From Glossina fuscipes (Eukaryota > Arthropoda > Insecta > Diptera > Glossinidae): 64,000 bases of DNA. Within the stretch, counting starts at the first letter, position 1; the number at the start of each line of letters is the position of its first letter. Under the pieces are notes generated by a model. That model worked only from the letters and a program-made list of their open reading frames with translations, had not been told where the DNA came from and did no database searches. Made by a program: the position numbers and the translations under genes. The stretch spans positions 2,012,904 through 2,076,903 of the forward strand of contig NW_024003726.1 of NCBI RefSeq assembly GCF_014805625.2, read 5' to 3'. Shown one piece after another: positions 42,540-54,061 of the stretch.

Positions 42540-42760
42540 TATTTCCGTCTTACAATCCAGTTTTCGTATTTCGCTTCCTTACGGTGGTTTTAAGCGGTGA
42601 TAAAGCCGATAACACATATGACAACATTCAACAAATTGAATACCGCGAATTATAGGACTGAGCCAGTAGCATTTGCCAGTTCATTACCAAATAAACATAA
42701 AGGCAAGCAATCTTTAGCTACTTGCGCCTAGTTTAACAAATCTAATTTAAAATTTACTAA

Positions 42761-43235
42761 GGTGGTGGAAATGGACCACCATCAGTGGCTTTTGCATGCA
42801 GGGCCGCAATATCCTCTAACTAAAATTCTGCAGCAGTATTTGCCCTCAGTGGGCAAAAAGCAATCAATTCCACATGTCAAACGTGTAGTACTGAAGCTAG
42901 TGATACGCTCTATTCATTATGATAATGGTTGGCAGCCGAAGTCTTTCGACGGTGTCAACGGTAACACAATCGCCCATGTAAACCCTTAGTTGTGTTCGTT
43001 CACATAAAGACATTGATAATATTAGGTTTTTCGACCAGGGTACTGACCTTTTAGTCAATTAGCTTTCACCTCTGCGGCGTAGATGGAAACTTAATTAGTC
43101 TTGCATTATGCATGGCTATCGCTCTCTCTCCCTCTTTTTTTTTTTACTGCCTATGCAGTACTGAATATAGGTGATCACATTTATACATAATATTATTGCT
43201 TAAATTATACTAATAACTAAATTCCAAAAATCTTC
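42761..43235. other. Unassigned stretch
   Basis: The plus frame 42762-42989 (75 codons, with CAC/CAA-rich start) has no recognisable motif. A T-run lies at 43135-43145. Confidence 0.4.
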
Positions 43236-43246
43236 TCAGAGCCTTC

Positions 43247-43435
43247 TTATGCGTCCGTCTTTATGCGTAACTCTCCAGTTATAGACAATAACCTGAATGC
43301 AAAATAAAGCTTTTCTGGTGCCTGCCCATTGAATCCAAACTGTTTGTAGCCAAGCGATGATTCACATTGACCATAGAGCCTTCGCTGCATTCTTTTTCGG
43401 AATATTTTCAGAATGTAACTCACTATGGATATCAT
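43247..43435 (-). pseudogene. RTE RT fingers fragment, truncated
   Basis: 62 codons: VSYILKIFRKRMQRRLY (RT block 2), LGYKQFGFNGQAPEKLYFAF (block with Q-F-G-F). It ends in LRIKTDA at the place where the first catalytic Asp segment would begin. Confidence 0.7.
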
Positions 43436-43654
43436 TCCATATTCCGGACATCTCTTGGCATAAGTTTTTGCAGAATATCTCGATTATCATCATATATCAC
43501 CTTTTTTGCCTTTTTTCCCTTTTTTATAGCTTTTCTTATTTCATCTTTCACAATGGATAATCCCGTAAATTATTGATCGTGATTTGAAAAGTCTATATAT
43601 GTAGGAACATCTGCAAATAATTAATGAATATTATCTTTCCATCTTTTTTTACCT

Positions 43655-43930
43655 TTATAATCTGCTTTTTTTTATCTCGGTGACTATTTTCTTAAAGCTA
43701 TTTATCGCTGCAGCTAGCATTGTTTTTCTTTGCAGACCACAAGTTTTCTTTAGTTTTGTATGTAAGTTATAGTAGTAATGCAATGATCGAAGCTTTTCTA
43801 TTTCCAAACAGTGGTTTTCCATGCATACAGGCTTTGATTCTGGTATCTTTACTTGTAGTATTCGTTGTATTCGACTATAATAATTATCGGTAGCATTTCG
43901 GTATTTTCTTGCTTCATTCATTAGTTCCAT
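43655..43930 (-). pseudogene. RTE endonuclease-RT linker fragment
   Basis: 91 codons, helix-rich and basic (MELMNEARKYRNATDNYYSR; LEIEKLRSLHYYYNLHTKLKK). It sits between the endonuclease C-terminus and the RT fingers in the order expected for RTE elements. No catalytic residues are expected here. Confidence 0.6.
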
Positions 43931-44559
43931 TACTTCATTAGTTATCCATTGATTCTTCAGCTTATTTTGTTGAAACCCAAGTTTATTTTCAGCTACATTT
44001 CTCAGCGTTTCCGTTGTACTTTTCCATCCACTCTATATGTCTTCACTATAATTGCTTGAATATAGCCTATCATTTATTGCAAATGCTAGACTATTTTAGT
44101 TTCATATTTCTTTAGTGTTTCGACATTGATCTGTCTTGAAGAGGTATGTTTTTTAGTTGATGCCAGTTTTAATTTAGTCTTCACGGGTAGAAGATTATGA
44201 TCTGACGCGTTACATCTGCTCCTGGAACTGACGCTTTTGTTCCAAAACTTTTATTCTTCAGGACGTAATCTATTTGATTTCGCTTGCCATTTTGACAGAC
44301 TTCCTGTGGGAATTTTTCTGTATATAACGGGCGAAGAGGAAGTCGAAAGAAGGTGTTATAAATTTTGAAAACATGTTCTAGCAAAATTGGACTAAACGAT
44401 TGCCACATCTTCTCCCGCATTTGCATTGAAATTTCTCATTATAAGGTACAGATCATGTGTTTTTGTAAGCTGTAGCGTTCCTGTAATTTCTAAGTAGAAT
44501 GTTTCAATATCCTCTACGTCACTACCCGCGGTAAGTGCGTAAGCTTGAAATGTTGATTT

Positions 44560-44839
44560 TTATAAGTTTTGCATTAATTTTAAATAACAGGACTCTATCG
44601 AAATAGGGAATGAAGTATTAAATGCATTTTTTGTGTTTCTTAAAAATAATAATACCAACTCCATGTCTAAGTTGAGTGGTATTGTTACGAATATAGTACA
44701 TCTTACAATTTGTAACTTGAAATCGTCCAGAATTTTGCCACCACGTTTCACTTACGTCAAGTGTATCAATGTTTAGGTGTTTCATTTCCTTGCCTGTGTT
44801 ATGTACATTTTTTTGCTTCACATAAGGTTCATGCCGCAA
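44560..44839 (-). pseudogene. RTE endonuclease N-terminal fragment
   Basis: Two overlapping frames (44618-44839 and 44560-44751). LNIDTLDVSETWW carries the catalytic Glu block (S-E-T), followed by GRFQVTNCKMYYI and HGVGIIIFKKHK. The frameshift lies near 44700. No upstream ORF1 was recognised. Confidence 0.75.
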
Positions 44840-44870
44840 TATTTGGCCTATCTTTGGTTTTATCTCCGAT

Positions 44871-47698
44871 GATTCCTACCAACCTCATATTATTGAAGAT
44901 TGAGAGCCGTGCATTCATCGCTCGAAAGGGTGCACGTTTTCTTTAAACTTATGCCGTTGATCGTTTATATTGGTTCACCCGCCTTCTAAGGTCAAAAGGT
45001 GCTCTAAAAAATTTGAGAGTTTCGGTACCCACTTTTTTTTTGTTTGCTTTTATTCTCTGTTGTCACCTGATTTCTTGCCACGCATCAATATTTCCATGCC
45101 ATTCAGGATACTGGATTGTTCTTAATTTCAGTGCTTACATTCGAGTAGCTACGCTATGTCGGCATCGCTCTTGGACTCTTTTACTAAGAGTCCCCATTGT
45201 GACAAGACGACAATCCGTCGAGGACGGTTTTTTCACAAAAGAAAAGAGAGGCAATGAATGATTGCATTTGCGCAACAAGAAAAACTCTTACAAACGATGC
45301 GTTGCTGTCCATAAGTGGAGTATAGCATAGTGCGTTCGATCAAAATATAAAATTTTTGGTTTATGCTGCAGGTTTCTATTATATATGTCTAGAAGCCCTC
45401 ATATAATGGATTACTTCTCTTTGAAATATATTTTCAATTCTATTTACAGCATTTTTTGGTAAAAGCAACTCCAAATAATCAATAATAACTCTGAAAAATC
45501 AATATTAACGCAAGATCTTTAACTATTTAGCTTTTTAGCGGGATTTTCCGGTAAGAGTTATTGGGCATATGAAACTCGAAAATGAAACTACCAATCCACA
45601 TACATAATTAGTACCTAATTTCAAACTATTTTAAAGCAGTTATAATTTGCATCATTTTCGCTTACATTCATATATACGCATGCTGCCACAATTGCTTTAA
45701 CATGCATGGAGCAGTATCATTCCTTCTTTAACCAGTTCCGGTCGTTTAATCAGTGAAGATAGTCCTTCGTTGAAAAATAAAATTAAAAAATCACGCAACC
45801 TGTTTCATTCGCATATCAATCTCGTCTTCAATAGCAAAAATTTTAGTGTAGAAAAACCTACATAAATATGTAGATGTTAATTTGAACATATTCTTGTTTA
45901 AGCTCTGCCCTGATCCTGACTCTCCTATTCGACCGGACCGGTCTGTCCCTCCACCCGGACCATGTGGAGCTACCTGCTTTACGACTCCCGTCAAGGTTGC
46001 CAACATTACCGTATCCCAATCAGAAACGTCTGTTTCCCTTATCTCCCGTCGTTCGTCTAGTACTTTACTTAATCTTATTCTTAACCTAACTTAAACCGGC
46101 ACTCCCTCCTCAGAGACGAAGAACCTCTGCAGCCAAAACGAGGGACAACTTTTTCTCCTCACAATATCTTGTAACACGGTAGTTGTCAAACACGGCACAT
46201 ATATCACGCTTACTGTAACACGATTTCAAACAAGCAAGAGCCCTATATTCGGGCAAGACCGACTTTTAGATACCTTACACCACAATATAGTTAGTCACTG
46301 TTTCTGGTAGCAATGCACCGAAAGTTTCACATAACTTTAATACAAAGGCATACTTTCCATTAAAGCCCACATGTAGATGGAATCCTTATATGCGTTGGTA
46401 TTCAAAAAATAGATGTACGTGGTCCAAATTCGATAAAGTTAATTTTTATGTCAATACAATATTGCGAGCTAACCGTCATCATAAAATATTAAAAATTGTA
46501 CCTTTTCACTACATAAAAATTTAGTTTTCGAAAGAACAGTTACATGAAAAGGGGTTCAAAAAATTGCCATCACCAACCAAATTTTTCATGACAATTTAAA
46601 ATGCGCAGATACTATTACAGAGCGAGTGTTGAAAATTGCAGTTTCTTTCGATTTCAAGACATTCAAAGGAGGCTGTTATAAGGGCTGTGGTCGAAAAAGC
46701 GGAACAACCCGAAACGTTTTCAATACCTTTCGTACTTGGGTCTAAACATGTCGGTGCACTAAATTTCATCAATATATTTAAAAAATTGCAGCTTTAATAC
46801 AAATTTTCATCAGCAGACATCAGGCGGACCCCTGTCCTGGGCTTAGGTCGAGATAATAAAAGCTGGATTTATCTCAAGCCCTTCTGCGTGTTAAATACGT
46901 TCACGACAACTTATTATAATATGTACTAGAAACAATGTAGGGTATAATGATATTTTATGAGGTGGTTCCATAACGAATGATACACCCGTTAAACAAATGA
47001 ATATTTGTTTCTTAAAAGTTCCAAGCTAGTAAACATTTGTGAATATTTAATTCAATTTCACCTTATTTCGCATAAAAAACTATATTTACTTGTTTAATCA
47101 ACATTGTGTTGGTTGCTGTTTCAAGACCAATTATGTTTTTATATACTATATTTAAAATACAAAACTGTTTTCAATATTCTTTTTTTTTTGCATAAAAATA
47201 GAAAATTTCTTTTGCCAATTACTGATAAATTTTCCCCCGAAAAGTTTTGTGTTTAGTTATAATACATTGTGAACACTCGAATTGCTTTCTATGATTTTGG
47301 ACATAGTATTAGGTTGGACGCTTATGTCCATCTGGAATACAGTCAGCCCACCGCGGTTGTGAAAGCTTAATTCAATATTCTGATCGGTTTCAAATTTTGC
47401 TATTTATTCTGTCGTTTTTATTATTACGGCCTGTGCAGAAATTGAAAAAGAAATATCTTACACTAATGATGCCGTCGGATCGCTCTTAAGAATGCTGTCC
47501 AAAAATAAATTCTCATAATCCCTTTCTTTCTTGTTGTTGAAAGATTTGGTTAACACCTTTATTTTTCATAGGACAATCAAGTTTTCTTGATGTTGTACTT
47601 GCGACTTTGAAAAATTTTTCCGAAATATCCTGTTTTTTGACCAATATAAACTCAAAATTGAACGCAGCACAAGAAATTTGATAAATTTGGCCATATCT
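44871..47698. other. Unassigned stretch, 2.8 kb
   Basis: Antiparallel frames at 45882-46094 (plus, Pro/Ser/Thr-rich) and 45791-46006 (minus, Gly/Arg-rich) overlap a GC-richer patch (45900-46150); neither has a motif. The remainder is AT-rich. Short repeated phrases such as GGTCCAAA recur here and at 61 kb without forming a definable unit. Confidence 0.4.
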
Positions 47699-47955
47699 TA
47701 TGTACATAAATGTGTCATTCCTTTTTTCAGTGTGTTATAAAACGTTTTCACTGCCTTGATTTCACTTACTACTGAAAAACCAGCTTCATTTTCTTGTGTC
47801 GAAATAATACTTTTAGCAATATTTACTGAGTTTTTCGAAAGCAGTATGTCTGTTAGCAATTTGACTCTTGTAGAAGCATGTACATTTAACAGAGCACAGA
47901 TAAAAATATCGCAAGCAAGTTCTTCTCTTAATCCACTAGACCAGAATTCAGTTTA
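47699..47955 (-). pseudogene. Unidentified open reading segment
   Basis: The minus strand is stop-free for about 84 codons ending at 47699, without a start codon at its upstream edge. The translation is protein-like: GLREELACDIFICALLNVHA, then KLLTDILLSKNSVNIAKSII and KAVKTFYNTLKKG, with regular helix-type spacing. A second frame (47513-47707) continues with FEFILVKKQDISEKFFKVAS, suggesting one longer frame broken by a frameshift near 47700. I do not recognise the family; a decayed DNA-transposon or viral-type gene is possible. Confidence 0.3.
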
Positions 47956-49027
47956 CAGTCAAATTGGTTAAACATGTAATACATTCGCCAAGTATCTCAT
48001 TAGCTCTTTACTATCTGATTAAAAAATACGTCTATTCGTAACTACGCTGGCTTTAGGTATAAAATACGTATTCAAATCACTAAAGAGTTCTGTATATTTT
48101 ATTGTTCCAATGTCTTCATTAAAGACATTGCAATATTATGGTAAAGTCATGGCTGACGTAATGAACCAAGAAAGCAACTCTCCTTTTTGCACTTCGCTCT
48201 TCTAAATAGGATGCCTGCATGAAAATTTTTAATTTCAATTTGCGCTAAATTAGGCGACTTCGCGTTCATTTTATACGCGTAGACACTAACATTGGAACTT
48301 TATTCGAAGTTTCATTTAAAATTTCTTTGCAGTCACGAAGAATTATTAATAACGCTATTGTAAATCTTTTCCACATCTGACATCGTGTTAAGTATCTATT
48401 TCATTATTGTTGAAATTCAAGACATACCGCATAGTTATTGTATCGTTTATAAATTATTAACAGAATCTTCTTCTATCTTTCCCATGTAGTTGCCTCCTAT
48501 CTTTCGTCTGCTTACAAAACTTTTTACTCTATTGGAGCTCCTGTACGAGTCCCTAAAAATGATGGAGAGACTTGGTCGTGTGCCAAAGAGATGGAGAATG
48601 TTTTATCTAGGTTCTATGTGGAAGTTGTTAGGTTGTTTTTCTCGAGGGACGATTTTGATATAAAACTTGATCAGATCAGAGGTTGTGAATAGATTATATA
48701 TTATTATGAGGATTATTTTTAAAAAGTATGACCTATTGGGCAGTCCTCTTGCACGTTTCTCCATCTCGTTGTTCCTGTTTTTTCTTCTTCCCGTTATCTG
48801 CACGACTTTTGATTTTAAGGTCAACAAATATGAATACTTGACGCGATCCCCGTTTTTATGCGACAATTGTTTTTATGACCTTTCTGTCTGTAAATTAAAA
48901 TATCACGTGCTGTTCTGGCTCTAAAGTACTTTTCATAAAAGAAAATAAGCAGTATTAAAATAAACACTTCTAGCATTTATATGTATGTATTATTCTCCTA
49001 CAAATAGTATGTTTTTAACAGTTAAAA
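47956..49027. other. Unassigned stretch
   Basis: Overlapping frames on both strands at 48603-48924, no motif; AT-rich otherwise. Confidence 0.4.
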
Positions 49028-49029
49028 TA

Positions 49030-49062
49030 TTAGCTTGAGGAAAAAGAAATGCACTATTTTTA
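49030..49062 (+). mobile_element. Orphan mariner-type terminal repeat
   Basis: TTAGCTTGAGGAAAAAGAAA followed by TGCACTATTTTT matches the terminal repeat of the mariner derivative at 63556 (TTAGTTTGGGGAAAAAGAAA, TCCATTATTTTT) at 27 or 28 of 32 positions, and is preceded by TA (49028-49029). The partner repeat and transposase sequence were not found downstream. Confidence 0.6.
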
Positions 49063-49935
49063 CGTTCTCTGGCAGAGATAGTAAACAGCCTTTAAAATCA
49101 AGTCAACGGAGAGTCAGTAGAAGTCGTAATGGCGAATCTAATGCACCTCCGATAAACGAAGAAGACAGATCAGTCTTTCGGGGATTAACGTCCGCACCAG
49201 ACGTGAAGCATTAATCAGAGGAGTCCCCAGAACCATTGTCAATATGTCTAGTTCAATTGAGGACTCTCATGGAGTAAAATAATCTCCATTGAAGTGGTCC
49301 TTACTACCATGCGGTACCGAAATAGAAAATGGGTGAGGATCATTTTCTCCACTATTGGTTCGCGTCGAGGTCTATCTAAACACCTCTTAGAGAGTTGCAA
49401 TATTGCTCGAAGGGCCGTACATAGCAGTTGAGGTAAGAAGGCATTCATTCCGATAGTCCGATGGGTAGTGCATCTTCTTACCAGGAAAGTACCTGATCCC
49501 CGTGGACGGCCATAAACTTCATGACTTATCATTCATCAGATTTGCGTCATCTCCTACTGTGCGTAACCATAGCCACTCTTGGCTTCGGACTTTCCACACG
49601 TCCCGACAGACCATCCAAACACTATGCTTTTCTCGAAAAAATAATGCTTCTAAGATTGTCAACACACAGCACACACCCAAATGTGTCACTGCCCTCTTAA
49701 ATGTCGCTGACTATCATGAGAACCAAAAGAGAACCAAAATGAAAAAGAAAAATGCTCTCGAAAAGGTGAGGGTATCGGCACATCTATGTTCACTCAAAAT
49801 TTAATAGTTTGAGACTTCTTTAGTAAGTGGGAATTGTTTTTCGAAATTTGGATACTTTAAAATTGAATGTGAACTAATTAAACTTTTCGTTTTTTCAAAT
49901 GTGTCAATGTTTGTTGGGTCGTAAATATATATCGT
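49063..49935. other. Unassigned stretch with two frames
   Basis: 49248-49532 (minus, 94 codons, Arg/Leu-rich) and 49502-49804 (plus, 100 codons, His/Lys-rich) overlap by 31 bp. Neither shows a motif. Codon content in the minus frame looks protein-like (GTFLVRRCTTHRTIGMNAF), but no family fits. Confidence 0.35.
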
Positions 49936-49939
49936 TACA

Positions 49940-50890
49940 TCCTTCTTCTAATATTTCCATATAAAATGTGCTAGGTATTGGCATAATTCTTTACGAACTC
50001 AATGTAATATGCCGTTAATCCTAAAAAGCCTTTAATATAGCTATCAGTTTTTGCCATTGCCAATGTCTAATTACTTTAATCCAATCTGGATTCGGTTTCA
50101 GTATTTTTTTTAACAAAATATGTTCAAAAACCTTCGACTCTTCATCTTTGCCCTTAAATTTTCCTGGAGAAATGTATTAACAGTCAGAATATCGCCAAGC
50201 CTCCTAAGGTCTTACTAACCCTACAGAATATTGCCGGAGCATTTTTCAATCCAAATTGCATTCTGATAAAGTCGTACAAATGCTGTAGGGTTAGAAAAGT
50301 AATCTTCTCTATGCACTGTCCCAAATTAATATATTATTCACAGTTATAAAATATTGGGTCTGTCCTAATTGTTCACTCGTCATCAATTGCCACCCCATTT
50401 ACTTTATTTTAATCCGTTATAAATCCATATTTCCGGTCCAGGATCTCCTATTATCTTCAATATAGTTATCAAAGAGTTTGAGCATCGAGAACAACTTTTC
50501 TTAATTATTGCTTGCTCTTCCATTCCTTTTAGATGTATTCACAACGCTCTTTCATATTGTGGTGATATCTCCATTTATTTGTTCATTTGTCGTTGTTTTT
50601 AAAATTTCCTCGCAATGTTCATGACTTCTCTATACTGTTCTGAATTCAAATTATCGACTTTTATCTTTTTCCAATGATGTTTAATCCCCTCTAATGCATA
50701 CACTTCAAGATTTTGATTTATTATGAACTTTGCTATTTCTTTGTTGGGGGAAATGTATCCATCCACTGAGTTTCTCATAGTATTGAAGCAACTCAATAAA
50801 TCAATTCCTACTACAAAACTATATATTTGTTCCTTAGGTTCTATCATTTTCCAAATAATCGAAGTACGTTTCGGTAAATTAAATATAATA
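49940..50890 (-). mobile_element. Gypsy-type pol relic (protease end to RT)
   Basis: Minus strand: FNLPKRTSIIWKM then SFVVGIDLLSCF (about 50880-50780; protease C-end with G-x-D-x-L), VDNLNSEQYREVMNIARKF (50655-50600; pre-RT helix), then 50330-50230 with KITFL, RMQFGLKNAPAIFCRV (RT motif B), and near 50060-50000 KLIAILKAF and AYYIEFVKNYA (post-RT block). Stops separate the parts. This copy keeps the RT stretch uninterrupted and served to define the LTR insertion at 27758-29158 in the related relic. Confidence 0.75.
50599..50847 (-). pseudogene. Gypsy-type protease-to-RT fragment
   Basis: 82 codons: IYSFVVGIDLLSCFNTM (segment around the G-x-D-x-L block after the protease), EIAKFIINQNLEVYALEG, and NLNSEQYREVMNIARKF, which introduces RT. 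The equivalent part of the 26-31 kb relic is LEEHREVMKRVRRFKKLF. Confidence 0.7.
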
Positions 50891-51885
50891 TATGTACTAG
50901 ATTTTGGGAAGAATAATTATAACAAAGATTTTTTTGACAATGTATATTCTTTTGACAATGAATCCTTTTTGGAGAGTTACGATCAGTTTCTAAATCTAGA
51001 TGGATATATAGAAAAATGATAGTAAGGAAGATATATAGAAAAATCATAGTAATCCAAAAAGAGGCGCACCATAAAAATTATAAAAAAATATTCATATGAA
51101 AATACTGAAAGTAAACGGGCAAATACAGGAAAATCGAAAATTGAAGAATCTATTGCTTATGCGCTTAAATATAATTGTTTAAGCAAATATAATTGATAAG
51201 CACGCACAACTTTTGTTGGAGTACGAATACCCTAACGCACAGATCGATTCAATACACATACTATCCTACACACCTGTCAATGTTCCTGTACTGTACAAGG
51301 CGTTTGCTTACATTTCGGATCCTGCATTCCGGCGTGATAATTTTCTTGCGCTAATGTGTAATTTTTTTCTTGAAACTAAGCATTTCTATTGTGGTAGGAT
51401 TTTGTCAATGTATATGCACTCGGGTATTTTATATATTATAATAATGTTATTACAATATTAATCGAATAGAATTTTTTTATTTTTGAAATATCCATGTTTC
51501 ATGCGTCCTCTCCACAGTAAATGGCGTATTGAGTAATTTCTGTTGTTATGCTTGAAAATATCGTTGATAAATATTTGGATAAAACATAAGTATGGCGGTG
51601 CACCAGCTATTTTAATTTTACGGGGAGGTGGTGAACTTTCGGCAAATTCCTCTCCAGATGAGCACGTCAACTTTGCTTCCTATCTACGTCAACTAAAATT
51701 TCATCGTCACTGTTGCGTCTTCCTTTTTCCGTATGACGATGTTGAACAGTTTCATCGGAATCCGAACATTGATCCTCAATTCTAAACAGCCCTTACAGAT
51801 CACTTTCAATATCAGATGATATTTCCAAGTCTTCAATGTCTGAGTTATCATTTTATTATTTATATTGCTATTTTCACTTTCTGTA
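50891..51885. other. Unassigned stretch
   Basis: A 27- to 28-bp direct repeat, GATATATAGAAAAAT(G/C)ATAGTAA, occurs twice at about 51003-51053. Plus frames 51213-51461 and 51543-51785 have no recognised motif. The first 250 bp may be more of the gypsy relic. Confidence 0.4.
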
Positions 51886-51887
51886 AC

Positions 51888-52735
51888 AATTGTGTTTGGT
51901 TAGATCTATACTCGAGTATGCCTCCGGTGTGTGTGGTCTCCTTCATATAAGTAATATGTAGATTCAATTGAATCTGTTCAAAAGCAATTCTTGCTGTTTG
52001 CCCTTAGAAATTTGGGTTGGGATCCGATTGTGTCTTTTCCCCCCTATAAAAATAGGCCGCTTCTGTTGTCATTACCGTCTTTCAAGAAACATAGATTTGT
52101 TCTTGGCGTTTCCTTCGTAATCAAAGTAATAAATGGTACTATTGACTCGCCTGCATTACTGAGATAAGCTAACTTAGGCACTTTATTTTTATTAAGCTTA
52201 GTCAATGTAAATACAATTATGAGCTGTTTAACTTGCTCAGAGTTGTTTGCAGAAACCTAAATGATGTCTATCACTTATTCTCATTATTGGATTCTTTAAA
52301 GTCTATTAAAGCAACTTTGCTTAATATACGTAATTTACCTGTGTCGTGCTTGAACTAACATTTCATTCTTAATATCTCATCTTTTTATATAAAACAATAT
52401 TGTGTTGTTAAGGTGTCGGTTGCCAAGGTTATGCATATTTGCAATGGTTTAGGGGTTCACTTGAAACGTGGATCTGTTCTTGTTGCAGGTGTGCTTCTGT
52501 GCTAGCTGTGAACGTGTTTTTTTATTTTCTCTCTCTCTTTTTATTTATTTATACATGAATTATTATTTTTAAGTTACTTTGTTATTATTATTCATCTTTT
52601 TATCTCCTTTTTTATTGTGTACTAGTCTTTAAAATGATTAGCATAAGATTTTCTCTTAAGATTCACTGAATTCAACTGTAATTTTCTTTAATTAATTTTC
52701 ATGTATAAATGGGTAAATAAATAAAATAAATTCGG
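51888..52735 (+). mobile_element. LINE family C 3' fragment, 5'-truncated
   Basis: Nucleotides 51890-52370 align to 60040-60520 (for example TCAAAAGCAATTCTTGCTGTTT in both, then TTAGAAATTTGGGTTGGGATCCGATTG; each quoted in part), the ORF2 C-terminus, and 52420-52735 to the 3' untranslated region and (AAAT)n-type tail. Reading frames are broken. It lacks the 26-bp duplication seen in the 60-kb copy, which shows that the duplication is private to that copy. Confidence 0.85.
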
Positions 52736-52869
52736 CTCCTAATTAAACCTTCGTTTTTGATTTTCGTTGCAACATGGCACATAAAGTCATAAAATTTTAT
52801 AGACTTCGTTATACGCATATAGGTACCTATAAAAACTGTACATAAAAACGCTTACGCTTTGCGCTAGTG

Positions 52870-52985
52870 TTGGTTGTTCTGAGTTAGTATTGGTTCTTTA
52901 GAGCTTACGTTTATAAGAGAAAACAGTTGCAAATTGAAAATAAAATATAATCCAAACAAATTTGTTTACTTACAAACAGCTGTCA
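52870..52985. repeat. Second copy of the module at 18632-18755
   Basis: Shares TTGGTTGTTCTGAGT, TTTATAAGAGAAAAC and ACAAACAGCTG in order with the first copy. It lies 0.5 kb upstream of an I-type LINE ORF1, which may make it that element's 5' region. Confidence 0.6.
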
Positions 52986-53089
52986 GTTCAACTTTTTCTC
53001 GAGCAGCCACAGCACGTGTTTTTATTTTTGTCCGCAGAAGTAGACTATTTGTTTAGCCGTCTTCAGACCCTAATTCTTATTCTTTTGTG

Positions 53090-53125
53090 CGCGTGATATG
53101 CTTGCGATATGCTTGCGATATGCTA
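53090..53125. repeat. Short 11-bp tandem repeat
   Basis: GATATGCTTGC occurs three times in a row (the last truncated to GATATGCT). Confidence 0.8.
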
Positions 53126-53878
53126 GGCGATTTGATGCTTTGATAACAGCGAGCTTCATAAGAAAGAAATATTGACTAAACAAAAATATATAACATTAAA
53201 AAAAGCTCGCAGTTGAAATTTTGTCACCACTCCACAAACTTTAAAAGAAAGTGCTTAATACATTCTCCTTCCTTCTTCATCTATTGAGTGAGTGTTTTCA
53301 ATACTTTGTCTAGTAATGGTCCAGATAAAATCCCTAACAGATTCTAATTTTTATCGGGTCTAAATACTGTTCCTAAAAAGAAAACTATAAAAAAAGTATT
53401 TTCTATCATTGCCCGCCCCTTTACTTGATAAAAATTTTATTTTGATTACATCTTAAAACAATTTAATGTCCAAATTAAGTGTGTTTGCAATTAAAAAAGG
53501 TTTCGACTGCATTTCATCCGAGATTGACTCTATTACGCATTTAGGTGACATAAACAATAAATTTCTTCCTGCCTGAAACCCTCGCGCTACAGAAAAAATT
53601 TTAAAAGGTAAACCCCTTCCAAACTTATGTTTAATCTCATCAAAAGTTCATATAACGTTAAAATCGGTGAAAGGTGTAAAAAAGTGTCTAAATCACTTTC
53701 TCGAAGACGAAGTAATTTCCAAGATGAAATGCCAAGGGTTAGTCGAAGTCAATAAATTCAACAAGCCCAACGCTGAAGGACAATCACTCTCGTCTATTGA
53801 TAAAATCGTTTTCACTTTTGACAGCTACCGCCTACTGTAGGGGTTTCTTGATACAAAGGTATGAGTAGCTAAAATTGT

Positions 53879-54061
53879 ATGTGCCTTCGGCACACAAAAA
53901 AGAGGTGTCAAAGCGACCAAACAAGCGCTAACTGTGGACTACCTTCTTATGACTCCAACGGATGTGCTCGCAACTTCTGCATCAACTGCCATGACTATCA
54001 CTCGACTTTAGACAAAAACTGCTCTAGATATTTACAAATAAAGGCAGTATTAAAATGTTAA
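53879..54061 (+). pseudogene. LINE ORF1 zinc-knuckle fragment
   Basis: 60 codons with Cys at CLRHTKKRCQ, ANCGLPSYDSNGC, FCINCHDYHSTLDKNC: consecutive Cys-x2-Cys-x4-His-x4-Cys-like groups that bind nucleic acid in LINE ORF1 and retroviral Gag proteins. It ends RYLQIKAVLK, parallel to RFIQMRGILK of the other copy. The upstream ORF1 is in another frame. Confidence 0.7.

Larger units (their letters stand above)
40850..42760 (+). mobile_element. BEL/Pao gag-pol relic with a SINE in its RT
   Basis: Plus strand blocks: KLPVLQVSKFYDF followed by DFLPMFKKAL (about 40981-41070; gag), a protease-like segment LPLATTEILVGTRYGLFVSC then RTLLDSVSQLNLI (41577-41676), and RT start TTAKLRVIFEDSIKA (about 42362-42405). 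The RT part is split by a SINE at 42444-42539, then resumes. In the protease the usual catalytic 'D-S-G-S' reads DSVS. The element is the counterpart, in the other orientation, of the BEL/Pao relic at 3.7-5.2 kb, which reads TTTKLRVIFDGSAKTSSG at the same RT position. Stops are frequent and no LTRs were found. Confidence 0.7.
43240..44870 (-). mobile_element. RTE-like LINE relic
   Basis: Minus strand order: LNIDTLDVSETWWQNSGRF with HGVGIIIFKK (44839-44620, endonuclease N-half), RNQIDYVL then VPGADVTRQIIIF (44300-44195, endonuclease C-half with the normally S-D-H block changed), an Arg/Lys-rich linker MELMNEARKYRNATDNY (43930-43655) and RT fingers KIFRKRMQRRLYGQ, YKQFGF (43435-43290). This order and the 'S-E-T/V-R-W' endonuclease style are typical of the RTE group. 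The RT breaks off at LRIKTDA before the catalytic motif. LINEs usually lose 5' ends, so the missing 3' part implies a later deletion or insertion at about 43240. Confidence 0.75.

Noticed and set aside
43357..43576. Plus-strand frames opposite the RTE-like LINE
   Set aside because: They are antisense shadows of the recognisable minus-strand RT fragment.
45791..46094. Gly/Pro-rich gene at 45.8-46.1 kb
   Set aside because: Both strands are open over a GC-richer patch; no motif, start context or neighbouring exon supports either.
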